This document shows positions 35,924 to 43,652 of a DNA stretch of 64,000 bases, one piece after another (position 1 is the stretch's first letter; every line of letters begins with the position of its first letter). The DNA comes from Nocardia sp. BMG51109. GTDB taxonomy: Bacteria > Actinomycetota > Actinomycetes > Mycobacteriales > Mycobacteriaceae. Position numbers and translations under genes: made by a program. The stretch is from the NCBI RefSeq assembly GCF_000526215.1, contig NZ_JAFQ01000004.1:4030001-4094000 (forward strand). Reading direction: 5' to 3'. The notes below the pieces were generated by a model that saw only the letters and a list, made by a program, of their open reading frames with translations, had not been told where the DNA came from and did not search any database.

Positions 35924-36559
35924 ATGAGCGGCCGGAAGGCACTGGCGGACCTGGTGGCGCCCGAGCACACGGCGATCGTCACGCAGGAGTGTCAGGGTGC
36001 GGTGGTCGGGGCGAGCGCAGGCCTGCCCGCGCTCGCGGAGGAGGCTCGGCGGGAGGCGCTGCCCAATATCGGCAAGCTCCTGCCGGTGGCGCGGGCGGCC
36101 GGAGTCCGGGTGGTGCACTGCGTCGTGTGGCGGCGGGACGACGGCCAGGGCTCCAATCACAACGCCAAGCTGTTCGCCCTCGGCCGCCGCGGCGTCGCGG
36201 CGACTCCCGGTACCGCCGGCGCCGCGGTACTGCCGGAGTTCGGGCCCGAGCCGAGCGATCTGGTGCTCTCCCGCCGCCACGGCCTCGGCCCGATGGGCGG
36301 CACCGACCTGGACCCGGTACTCCGCAACCTCGGTGTCTCGACCATCGTCGCGGTCGGTGTCTCGCTCAACGTCGCCGTCCCGAATCTCGTCATGGATGCG
36401 GTCAACGCCGCCTACCAGGTGGTCCTGCCCCGTGACGCCGTCGCGGGCGTACCGCGCGAGTACGGGTCGGCGGTCATCGACAACACCTTGTCGCTGTTGG
36501 CGACGGTCACCACGACCGAAGACCTGCTGGCGGCCTGGGGGAGCGGCGACGCTCGCTGA
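35924..36559 (+). CDS. Isochorismatase-fold protein lacking the usual catalytic triad
   Basis: A 211-residue protein of the isochorismatase/cysteine hydrolase superfamily by its fold signals (LGVSTIVAVGVSLNVAVPNL and GGTDLDPVLRNL). The superfamily triad Asp-Lys-Cys is not seen: IVTQECQ replaces the usual vvDmQ, LVLSRRHG replaces the Lys region, and GVSLNVAV has Asn where the nucleophilic Cys is expected. A hydrolytic role is therefore doubtful. GGAAGGA six bases before the ATG fixes the start. It may be co-transcribed with the Rieske gene 190 bp upstream. Confidence 0.72.
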   Translation: MSGRKALADLVAPEHTAIVTQECQGAVVGASAGLPALAEEARREALPNIGKLLPVARAAGVRVVHCVVWRRDDGQGSNHNAKLFALGRRGVAATPGTAGAAVLPEFGPEPSDLVLSRRHGLGPMGGTDLDPVLRNLGVSTIVAVGVSLNVAVPNLVMDAVNAAYQVVLPRDAVAGVPREYGSAVIDNTLSLLATVTTTEDLLAAWGSGDAR

Positions 36560-36567
36560 TCCCGAGT

Positions 36568-36687
36568 ACTGCAACGGCACTCGTTACCAGTACCCGTCAT
36601 CCCGGCATGCTTTTGGCCGGGATGCCTCGCTGGCACCAGTGGATTCCGGCCAAAAGCGCGCCGGAATGACGGAGGTGCCGTTGCAGT
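36568..36687. repeat. 120-bp imperfect palindrome between convergent genes
   Basis: The outer arms ACTGCAACGGCAC (36568-36580) and GTGCCGTTGCAGT (36675-36687) are exact inverses. The inner arms (36594-36623 and 36643-36672) pair at about 26 of 30 bases and centre on GCTTTTGGCCGG / CCGGCCAAAAGC. The transcript would fold into a long hairpin between the two convergent genes, so it may terminate both. Its form also suggests a REP/MITE-like dispersed element. Confidence 0.65.
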
Positions 36688-36768
36688 GCGGAGTGAGTCT
36701 GGCATCAATCGGCGGCGAACTCCGTTGCGGCGGTTCGGGTTCGCGCCGCGGCGACGGACCCTGCCTCC

Positions 36769-37590
36769 TCAGGTCCGGGAGTCGGGACGCCGCACGTTCC
36801 ACTCCCCGGTGAACGACGGCGGCCGTTTCTGCCCGAAGGCCGCGTAGGCCTCCGGAACGTCGGCGGTGGCGAAGGCGACGGCTTGCGCCCGCGACTCTCC
36901 GGCCAGCGCCTCGCGCATCGTCCGGTCGGCGCCCTCGTTGATCAGCGCCTTGATCTGAGCCAGGGCGATCGGAGGTCCGGCGGCCAGCCGCGCGGCGATC
37001 TCGTCGACGAACCCGTCGATCTCCTCCGCCGATTCGATCCAGGTGACCAGGCCGAGCGCGTGGGCTTGCGCGGCATCGATCGTCTCGCCCAGCAGAGCGA
37101 GTCGCTTGGCCTGCTGGACGCCGACGAGTTTCGGCAGCAGCCAGGAACCGCCGCAGTCGAGCGACAGGCCACGGCGGGAGAAGATCTCGGAGAACGTCGC
37201 GTCGGGCGTCGCGACGACGAGATCGCACCCCAACGCGAGGTTCCAGCCGGCGCCCACGGCGACGCCGCGGACCTTGGCGACCGTCGGCACGGACAGTTCG
37301 TGCAGCTGCTGGGCGACCTCGGTGACTGCCCGGAGCTTGGGAAACGGCGCCGCGTACGGATCGCTGTCGACGACGTCGGCGCCGGAACAGAACGCCCCAC
37401 CGGCGCCGGTGAGAACCAGCGCCCGCACCGCCGGGTCGTGCGCCGCCGCGCGCAGCGCGTCGTGCAGCGCGCCCCACAGTTCGAGGGTGAGGGCGTTGCG
37501 GCGATGCGGCCGGTTCAGGGTGAGCGTGCGCACCCCGCCGCTCTGGGACTGCCGCAGCGGTGGTTCGGATAGCGTTGCCTCGCTACCCAT
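36769..37590 (-). CDS. Enoyl-CoA hydratase/isomerase family protein
   Basis: A 273-residue crotonase closely related to 16986-17879. LTLNRPHRRNAL, AFCSGADVVD and LSLDCGGSWLLPKLVGVQQA are visible, with Asp at the position of the classical catalytic Glu. GGAGGA precedes the ATG at 37590; the frame is open to 37707. It is the third gene of the leftward unit DUF35 - Ltp thiolase - crotonase, so it may deliver the hydroxyacyl-CoA substrate for the retro-aldol cleavage predicted for that pair. This is inference by analogy with sterol side-chain catabolism. Confidence 0.88.
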   Translation of the reverse strand: MGSEATLSEPPLRQSQSGGVRTLTLNRPHRRNALTLELWGALHDALRAAAHDPAVRALVLTGAGGAFCSGADVVDSDPYAAPFPKLRAVTEVAQQLHELSVPTVAKVRGVAVGAGWNLALGCDLVVATPDATFSEIFSRRGLSLDCGGSWLLPKLVGVQQAKRLALLGETIDAAQAHALGLVTWIESAEEIDGFVDEIAARLAAGPPIALAQIKALINEGADRTMREALAGESRAQAVAFATADVPEAYAAFGQKRPPSFTGEWNVRRPDSRT

Positions 37591-37633
37591 TCCATCCTCC
37601 TCCGTCGGTGCCGGTTGCTCGCGCGGTGTCGGG

Positions 37634-38782
37634 TCAGGTCGTGACGATCGTCGCCCCGGCCGTGCCGGGAGCGCCGTAGAGCAGGGCGAAACCCGTCCGG
37701 GGATCACCCGCGACCTGGCGGTCGCCGGCGGTGCCGCGCAGTTGCAGCACGAGCTCGTGCAGCTGGCGCATCCCCGACGCGCCGATCGGCTCGCCGTTCG
37801 CGATGAGCCCGCCGTCGGTGTTCACCGGCATCGATCCCGTGATCTCGGTGGCCCCCTCCGCGATCAGCTTCTCCTGGTCGCCGTGGCCGCACAGGCCGGC
37901 CTCGGCCATGTGGATGACCTCGGCTCCCGCGTCGGTGTCCTGGAGCTGGGCGACATCGATGTCCGTCGGCGATATCCCCGCGGACTCGAATGCCGCGCGC
38001 GCGGCATAGACCGAGGGGGCGTCGTCCTCCTGCACCGGCGCGTAGGTCGTGTTCACCTCGTAGGCGCCGTACCTGCGGGTGCGAATCTCGACCGCGCGCA
38101 CGTACACGGGCTTGGCCGCGAAGCGATGCGCGATATCGGCGCGGCACATGATCACCGCGGCGGCGCCCTCATCGGGTGCGCAGAACATGTAGTGCGTCAG
38201 CGGATAATTGAGCACGGGTGCGGCCAGGATCTCCGCCTCGGGAATCGGCTTGCGGCGGAAGGCGTTCGGATTCAATCCGCCGTTGCGGTAGTTCTTCGCG
38301 GCCACCTTGGCCAGGGTCTGCTGCGAGATTCCGTGCTCGTGCAGATAGCGATTGGCCTTCATCCCGAAGAACTGCGTGGTCAGGTATTGACCGTTCTCGC
38401 CGTACCACTTCGGCATCCCCACCAGGGTCGGGTCGACGGTGAACGCGCCCCGGGGATGTTTGTCCATACCGATCGCGATCCCGATGTCGTACTTGCCGAG
38501 CCGGATGGCATCGGCGCAGGCCTCGGTGGCGCTCGCGGAGGTGGCACAGGCATTGAAGACATTGGTGAACGGGATACCGGTGAGTCCCATCAGGCCCACG
38601 ATGGCGTCCGGGTTCGCCACCTCCCAGCTGCCGCCCACCGCGAACTGGATATCCCGCCATTCGAGCCGGGCATCGGCGAGCGCGGCGCGAATCGCGTCGG
38701 CCCCCATCTGCATGGCCGTCTTGCCCTCGAACCGGCCGAACGGGTGCATCCCGATGCCGATGATCGCCACATCGTTGGTCAT
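37634..38782 (-). CDS. Thiolase-like lipid-transfer protein (Ltp2-like aldolase)
   Basis: A 382-residue thiolase-superfamily protein. NACATSASATEACADAI has the cysteine region of SCP-x/Ltp-type thiolases, and HMAEAGLCGHGDQEKLIAEG and PVNTDGGLIANGEPIGASG are typical of Ltp proteins. In cholesterol side-chain degradation Ltp2 with a DUF35 partner is a retro-aldolase that cleaves a beta-hydroxy-acyl-CoA to a ketone and propionyl-CoA. The DUF35 gene lies 15 bp upstream here, which supports the same kind of reaction. True thiolase activity is unlikely because the second catalytic Cys motif MCxGGGQG is absent. Confidence 0.88.
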   Translation of the reverse strand: MTNDVAIIGIGMHPFGRFEGKTAMQMGADAIRAALADARLEWRDIQFAVGGSWEVANPDAIVGLMGLTGIPFTNVFNACATSASATEACADAIRLGKYDIGIAIGMDKHPRGAFTVDPTLVGMPKWYGENGQYLTTQFFGMKANRYLHEHGISQQTLAKVAAKNYRNGGLNPNAFRRKPIPEAEILAAPVLNYPLTHYMFCAPDEGAAAVIMCRADIAHRFAAKPVYVRAVEIRTRRYGAYEVNTTYAPVQEDDAPSVYAARAAFESAGISPTDIDVAQLQDTDAGAEVIHMAEAGLCGHGDQEKLIAEGATEITGSMPVNTDGGLIANGEPIGASGMRQLHELVLQLRGTAGDRQVAGDPRTGFALLYGAPGTAGATIVTT

Positions 38783-38797
38783 ATGAACTCCTGTTGG

Positions 38798-39214
38798 TCA
38801 CAGCGGCCGGAAGGCGAAGGTGAGCACGTCGTTGCCGTCGCCGTCGGTGCCCAGCGGCACCGTCGTCAGGGCGACCTCCATGCCGAACGCCAGTTTGTCC
38901 GGATCGTTCTCGGTGAGCCGGCCTTCGACCCGGATCACCTCGCCGAGCTGGACCAGCCCGACCCCGAACGGCACGAAGGTCTTCGCCGTCTCGTCCCCCA
39001 GGTAGGGCGGTCCGGGCAGGAACCCCTGGGTCGTCCAGGCCACCAGGGTGCCGGCCGGTGGCAGCTCGATCCTCTCGACCGCGGGCAGGCTGCACCGCGG
39101 GCAGAGATCCTGAATCGGGAAAACGGTTGCGCCACAGTCGCCGCAGGCCCCGCCGACCAGCCGGAGATCCCGCTCCGGCCAGTTGGAGATCTCTGGTGCG
39201 ATCATTCTCTGCAT
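38798..39214 (-). CDS. Zn-ribbon/OB-fold (DUF35) protein, partner of the Ltp thiolase
   Basis: A 138-residue protein. The zinc ribbon is ACGDCGATVFPIQDLCPRCS (two CxxC pairs), followed by an OB-fold with VAWTTQGF and FGMEVALTTVPL. DUF35 proteins are obligatory partners of Ltp thiolases, holding the acyl-CoA (as ChsH2 does for Ltp2). The ATG at 39214 lies seven bases after GGAGGAG; an in-frame GTG at 39229 would place that site inside the gene. First gene of the leftward unit, divergent from 39294. Confidence 0.9.
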   Translation of the reverse strand: MQRMIAPEISNWPERDLRLVGGACGDCGATVFPIQDLCPRCSLPAVERIELPPAGTLVAWTTQGFLPGPPYLGDETAKTFVPFGVGLVQLGEVIRVEGRLTENDPDKLAFGMEVALTTVPLGTDGDGNDVLTFAFRPL

Positions 39215-39256
39215 CGTGTGCTCCTCCACTCCGTCGCCGCATTAGGATGATAACTT

Positions 39257-39273
39257 ACGGTAAGGTCAACGGT
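39257..39273. promoter_or_regulatory. Operator-like repeat in the DUF35/39294 divergent promoter
   Basis: ACGGTA-AGGTC-AACGGT matches 9 of 10 specified positions. It lies 43 bp from the DUF35 start and 21 bp from the rightward gene, so one site may control both directions. The surrounding ACTTACGG and CGGTAAAA extend the symmetry. Confidence 0.5.
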
Positions 39274-39293
39274 AAAAGCTTCTAGGTGGAGCC

Positions 39294-39686
39294 ATGAACT
39301 CGAAAATTCCCACCGGACTCGAGGATCTCCTGCGCCGGCCGCTCGTCGGAGTCCTCGCCACGGTGACGCCGAACGGATCCCCCGACCAGTGGCCGATGCG
39401 GTTCACCTGGGACGGTGCGCATCTGCGGATGAGTCATACCATTCCCCGGCGGAAATTCACCAGCCTGCAGGCGAATCCGAACTACTCCTTCCTCGTCACC
39501 GACCCGGACGCTCCGTCGAGATGCCTCGAGGTGCGGGGCTGGCTGGTCACTGTGGGGGGTGACCAGGACGGGAAGTTCTACTCGGAGCTGAGCGAGCGCT
39601 ACGGAGACATCGGCATCGAACTGCCCGCCGATGTGGAGGACCGGGTCGTCCTGATCCTCGACGCGACCGCGTTCGTCGCCCGATAG
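39294..39686 (+). CDS. PPOX class F420/FMN-binding split-barrel protein
   Basis: A 130-residue split-barrel protein. LLRRPLVGVLATVTPNGSPDQ is the typical first strand pair, followed by MRFTWDGAHLRMSH and RRKFTSLQANPNYSFLVTDPD. Such small proteins bind F420 or FMN and reduce or oxidise small organic molecules. It is divergent from the DUF35/Ltp unit and shares its operator. The next gene is 125 bp downstream with its own operator. Confidence 0.85.
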   Translation: MNSKIPTGLEDLLRRPLVGVLATVTPNGSPDQWPMRFTWDGAHLRMSHTIPRRKFTSLQANPNYSFLVTDPDAPSRCLEVRGWLVTVGGDQDGKFYSELSERYGDIGIELPADVEDRVVLILDATAFVAR

Positions 39687-39769
39687 CCCGTCGGGCCGGT
39701 ATTCGGGCCCGCCGGGAAAGCACCGCAGGGGTTCACCCGATCCGTGCGGAGTCGTGGTTCGGCCGAGCT

Positions 39770-39786
39770 ATAGTTGGCCTTACAGT
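39770..39786. promoter_or_regulatory. Degenerate operator-like repeat upstream of amidohydrolase 39812
   Basis: ATAGTT-GGCCT-TACAGT has a perfect right half-site and a weak left one (8 of 10). It ends 25 bp before the GTG of the amidohydrolase. Confidence 0.35.
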
Positions 39787-39811
39787 AGAGTGCTCGGAAG
39801 GGAGTGCCTCC

Positions 39812-41113
39812 GTGGACAAGAACGATATGATCCTCGTCAGCGTCGACGACCACATCATCGAACCGCCCGATATGTTCGCCCACCATCTACCGGCCGAGTA
39901 CGCCGCCGACGCGCCGCGGTTGGTGCACATGGACAACGGCGCGGACATGTGGAAATTCCGCGACCGTGTCATCCCGAACGTGGCGCTCAACGCCGTGGCC
40001 GGACGCCCGAAGGAGGAGTACGGGCTCGAGCCCGAAGGGCTCGACGAGATCCGCCCCGGCTGTTACGACGTCGACGAGCGGGTGAAGGACATGAACGCGG
40101 GCGGCGTACTGGCCCAGATGAACTTCCCCTCGTTCCCCGGATTCGCCGCACGCCTGTTCGCCACCGAGGACCCCGACTTCTCCCTGGCCCTGGTGCGGGC
40201 ATACAACGACTGGCACATCGACGAGTGGTGCGGTGCCTACCCGGGGCGCTTCATCCCCATGGCGCTCCCGGTGATCTGGGACGCCGAACTGTGCGCGCAG
40301 GAGATCCGCCGGGTATCGAAGAAGGGGGTGCACTCACTGACCTTCACCGAAAATCCTGCGGCCCTGGGCTATCCGAGCTTCCACGACGAGTACTGGAACC
40401 CGATGTGGAAGGCCCTGGTGGACACCGACACCGTGCTGAACGTCCACATCGGTTCCTCGGGCACGCTGTCCATCCCCGCGCAGGATTCCCCGCCGGACGT
40501 GATGATCACGCTGCAGCCGATGAACATCGTCTCGGCGGCCGCCGACCTGCTCTGGTCGCGCCCGGTGAAGGAGTACAAGGATCTCAGGATCGGGCTGTCG
40601 GAGGGCGGCACCGGCTGGATCCCGTACTTCCTCGAGCGCGTCGACCGAACCTTCGAGATGCATTCGACGTGGACGATGCAGGATTTCGGGGGCAAGCTGC
40701 CCAGTGAGGTGTTCCGCGAGCACTTCCTGACCTGCTTCATCAGCGACCCCGTCGGCGTCCGGCTGCGCCACGATATCGGCATCGACAATATCGCCTGGGA
40801 AATGGACTATCCGCACAGCGACTCGATGTGGCCGGGCGCGCCCGAAGAACTCGAGTCTGTGTTCACCTCGAACGACGTGACCGATGCCGAGATCGACAAG
40901 ATGACTCACCGCAACGCGCTGAAGTGGTACTCGTTCGACCCCTTCGCACATGTTCCGCGCGAGAAGGCCACCGTCGGCGCGCTGCGGGCGGCGGCGGCCG
41001 GTCACGACGTCAGCATCAAGGCCCTGAGCCATCACCAGAGCACGTCCGACGAGAAGCTGGCAGCGTTCCGGACCCAGATCGACGCGGCCACCGCCCATAT
41101 CGCCGGCAAGTGA
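39812..41113 (+). CDS. Amidohydrolase family protein
   Basis: A 433-residue amidohydrolase-2-type enzyme and the longest of the four in the window. SVDDHIIEPPDMF carries the N-terminal metal residues, AWEMDYPHSDSMWPG the C-terminal ones. The remainder differs enough from the other three that it probably acts on a different intermediate. GTG start at 39812 after GGAAGGGAG. A 30-residue Ala-rich C-terminal extension follows the barrel. A strong hairpin terminator lies at 41180-41209. Confidence 0.88.
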   Translation: MDKNDMILVSVDDHIIEPPDMFAHHLPAEYAADAPRLVHMDNGADMWKFRDRVIPNVALNAVAGRPKEEYGLEPEGLDEIRPGCYDVDERVKDMNAGGVLAQMNFPSFPGFAARLFATEDPDFSLALVRAYNDWHIDEWCGAYPGRFIPMALPVIWDAELCAQEIRRVSKKGVHSLTFTENPAALGYPSFHDEYWNPMWKALVDTDTVLNVHIGSSGTLSIPAQDSPPDVMITLQPMNIVSAAADLLWSRPVKEYKDLRIGLSEGGTGWIPYFLERVDRTFEMHSTWTMQDFGGKLPSEVFREHFLTCFISDPVGVRLRHDIGIDNIAWEMDYPHSDSMWPGAPEELESVFTSNDVTDAEIDKMTHRNALKWYSFDPFAHVPREKATVGALRAAAAGHDVSIKALSHHQSTSDEKLAAFRTQIDAATAHIAGK

Positions 41114-41179
41114 GAGCGCCGGCCGTAGGCCGAGCGATCCACCGCAAGCTCACGCCGGACTGAACCACCGGCACCCGAG

Positions 41180-41209
41180 ACGGGGCGGCCCGGGGGCCCG
41201 CCCCGTTTT
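41180..41209 (+). terminator. Rho-independent terminator after amidohydrolase
   Basis: ACGGGGCGG (41180-41188) pairs perfectly with CCGCCCCGT (41198-41206), followed by a short T run. It lies 66 bp after the stop of the amidohydrolase and closes that unit. Confidence 0.7.
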
Positions 41210-41245
41210 CTCCTGAGCGCCGGATTCTGGACGTGTGGGACCGCA

Positions 41246-41386
41246 ATGGCGCCAGCCGGTGAGTACCCGCCGAACCTCAGCGACTGGGCACGGGAGTTCC
41301 TCGGTCCGGACGGCGGCGCCCTGGCACTGCTGGCGGAGTGGCAGGCCGAACGTGCGCGAGCCGACGGCCGCAGGATCTTCCGCTGA
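41246..41386 (+). CDS. Possible small protein or gene fragment
   Basis: A 46-residue open frame, starting MAPAGEYPPNLSDWAREFLG and ending AERARADGRRIFR, with codon use like local genes and a weak GTGGGA before the ATG. It is not recognised. It could be the surviving C-terminus of a gene whose front was lost, since it lies at the edge of a region of lower GC. The rest of 41114-41530 holds the terminator and the promoter region of the tRNA synthetase gene. Confidence 0.3.
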   Translation: MAPAGEYPPNLSDWAREFLGPDGGALALLAEWQAERARADGRRIFR

Positions 41387-41530
41387 TAACCCCGGGTATC
41401 AGCGCCGAGCTTGACAGCGACCGCCAGCGTCCAGGCAGGTGCAGGGTGTATAGACAAGACGGCGCAGGTATATGCACACCGCGGCGTAGTCTTATGACTC
41501 GATCATTGTTCGAGTTGGGGAGGCTTCCTG

Positions 41531-43060
41531 ATGTCGCGTCGGTACATCACGACGGCGATTCCATACGTGAACGGTCGTCCGCATCTTGGTCACATGATGG
41601 AGCTGGTGCAGACCGACGTGATTGCCCGGCACTGGCGTCATCGCGGGCATGACGTGCGGTTCTTGTCAGGCACGGATGACAACAGCCTGAAGAACGCCAT
41701 CGCCGCCGAATCCGAAGGGGTGCCGACAAGTGAATTGGTCGACCGCTACGCCTCCGCGTTCTACGAATTGCGGGGTCCCCTTCAGATCAGTTTCGATGAT
41801 TTCATTCGCACATCCAGCGATCCGCGGCACGAGCCCGGCGTGGATCGTCTGTGGCGTGCGGCCGACGAGGTGGGTGATCTCTACCGCAAGCATTACGAGG
41901 GCCTGTACTGCGTCGGGTGCGAGCAGTTCTATGCCGAGAGCGAACTGATCGATGGATTGTGCCCGGAGCATGTGACCCGGCCGCAGGTGGTGAGCGAAGA
42001 AAACTGGTTCTTCAAGCTGTCCCGCTATGAGGACCGGCTGCGACGTCTGATCGAGTCGGGCGAATTGAAGATCGAGCCGGAGTCGCGACGCAATGAAGTG
42101 CTCGGCTTCATCAACACCGGTCTACAGGATTTCTCGGTTTCCCGATCGACCGAGCGGGCCCGCGGCTGGGGCCTGAAAGTTCCCGGCGACGACGGCCAGG
42201 TAGTTTACGTCTGGTATGACGCGCTCGCCAACTACATCACGGCTCTGGACTACGGCACCGACGGGGAGAACTACCAACGGTGGTGGGTTGACGCAGACGA
42301 ACGAACCCATGTCATCGGCAAAGGCATCGTTCGTTTCCATGCCGTCTATTGGCCCGCGATGCTCATGAGCGCCGGACGGCCGATACCAAAGACGATCTTC
42401 GTTCACGACTACCTGACAGTGGACGGCCGGAAGCTCGGCAAGAGCCTCGGCAACGCTATTGATCCTGATGTGCTGCTCGGCAAGTTCGGGGTCGATGCCT
42501 TGCGGTGGTGGCTGGTGCGCGATGTTCCGCGCGTCGGTGATGCCGACTTTACGACCAGTCGGCTTCTCGACCGGTATCACGAAGACTTGGCGAACGGGCT
42601 CGGGAACCTGGTCAATCGGACCGTGAGCATGGTCCACAAATACCGGAGTGGCATTGTTCCGGCATTGCCGGATCCTTTGCCTGAGCTGGCGCTGACTTCA
42701 GCAATCGCTACAGTCACGGCGCGGGTGGATGCTGCATTGGATCGGTTCGATTTCCGGCAGGCAACGGCAGCGGTCTGGACGGTTGTCGATGAAGCTAATC
42801 GTTTTGTCGCCGAAGCGAAACCGTGGGGTTTGGCGAAGGCCGAGAAGGGTGGCGACAGCGCGGCCGGCCGCGAACTCGATGACGTGCTCGCTGTGCTGAT
42901 TCACGCTGCCCGGGTCGCGGCCGACGAACTGACGCCGTTCTTGCCGGACGCAGCCGAACGAGTCGCCGTCCAGCTGGGTTCCGGCGGCAATCAGCTCAGC
43001 GAACCGCGACCGTTGTTCCCCCGGATCGAGGTCGAAGAGGAGGAAGCCGCGTCGGCATAA
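41531..43060 (+). CDS. metG: Methionyl-tRNA synthetase, divergent second-type
   Basis: A 509-residue class I synthetase that charges tRNA-Met. HLGH (18-21) is the HIGH motif and KLGKS (301-305) the KMSKS motif. A single zinc knuckle is seen (CVGC and later CPEH). The usual GTDEHG methionine-site motif is replaced by GTDDNSLKN. Housekeeping actinobacterial enzymes keep GTDEHG, so this is probably an additional copy. GC content is visibly lower than in the neighbours and the flanks hold an IS and gene fragments, indicating transfer. Such second copies can confer resistance to synthetase inhibitors; that role is inferred. GGGGAGG precedes the ATG. Confidence 0.9.
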   Translation: MSRRYITTAIPYVNGRPHLGHMMELVQTDVIARHWRHRGHDVRFLSGTDDNSLKNAIAAESEGVPTSELVDRYASAFYELRGPLQISFDDFIRTSSDPRHEPGVDRLWRAADEVGDLYRKHYEGLYCVGCEQFYAESELIDGLCPEHVTRPQVVSEENWFFKLSRYEDRLRRLIESGELKIEPESRRNEVLGFINTGLQDFSVSRSTERARGWGLKVPGDDGQVVYVWYDALANYITALDYGTDGENYQRWWVDADERTHVIGKGIVRFHAVYWPAMLMSAGRPIPKTIFVHDYLTVDGRKLGKSLGNAIDPDVLLGKFGVDALRWWLVRDVPRVGDADFTTSRLLDRYHEDLANGLGNLVNRTVSMVHKYRSGIVPALPDPLPELALTSAIATVTARVDAALDRFDFRQATAAVWTVVDEANRFVAEAKPWGLAKAEKGGDSAAGRELDDVLAVLIHAARVAADELTPFLPDAAERVAVQLGSGGNQLSEPRPLFPRIEVEEEEAASA

Positions 43061-43209
43061 GCCGAGCGCGGCTTCACTCGACGTCTGCTGCTCAGCCGGG
43101 ACGGAGCGGTTCGATGTGCTGTTCCGGCAGGTGGTAGTAGCAGCCGTCCTGCCAACCCCAGCCGCGCTGACGAGAACTTGCCGACGGATGTCCCGCGGGA
43201 TGTCCGCTG

Positions 43210-43428
43210 CTAGCCGGTCAGATACTTCTCGAGATCTTCGAGATACCGGGAGCGAACGAACTCGTATCCCGTTGCGGGGTCGTACAGCCGGAATCCGTCG
43301 GGTCCCGTCGCGCCCGGTTCCGCGATCTTGCGATCCATCCCGAATCCCGCTCTCGCCGCGCGCTTCTCGATCAGCAAGGCACGGTCACGATCCGGATCAT
43401 CCGGCCACATGTAATCGGTGATCGGCAT
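43210..43428 (-). CDS. Small hypothetical protein
   Basis: A 72-residue protein, MPITDYMWPDDPDRDRALLI onward, ending FVRSRYLEDLEKYLTG; rich in charged residues, no membrane segment. AAGGG lies seven bases before the ATG at 43428, supporting this start over an upstream GTG at 43464. A second small frame (43439-43612) precedes it on the same strand. Not recognised. The 149 bases between it and the synthetase gene show nothing. Confidence 0.5.
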   Translation of the reverse strand: MPITDYMWPDDPDRDRALLIEKRAARAGFGMDRKIAEPGATGPDGFRLYDPATGYEFVRSRYLEDLEKYLTG

Positions 43429-43438
43429 CAACGACCCT

Positions 43439-43612
43439 TCAATTCCGTTCCGTGTGTGCGGCACCGGGGCCGTGCCGTCGCCACAGTTCCGGTAGAGCCC
43501 GCGCGCTGGCCTCCAGTGTCATGACTGTGAGATCGGCCGACAGCACCGTCCTGCGATGGCCAGCCGTGGGTATGTAGTGCACGCCGAAGCTGTCGGTCGA
43601 GTCCCGGGGCAT
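43439..43612 (-). pseudogene. Small frame truncated by the IS element
   Basis: A 57-residue frame, MPRDSTDSFGVHYIPTAGHR onward. Its apparent ATG directly abuts the left end of the IS (43613), so the real 5' end was probably removed by insertion or later deletion. It is followed by the small gene at 43210-43428 with 10 bp between them. Not recognised. Confidence 0.35.
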
Positions 43613-43652
43613 TGAGGTTCACCCCGAATGATGGACAGGGGGTTTACAGATT

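Noticed and set aside
41400..41530. Possible T-box riboswitch before the methionyl-tRNA synthetase gene
   Set aside because: No conserved T-box bulge (TGGNACC-like) or antiterminator could be seen; only about 130 bases are available after the small frame.
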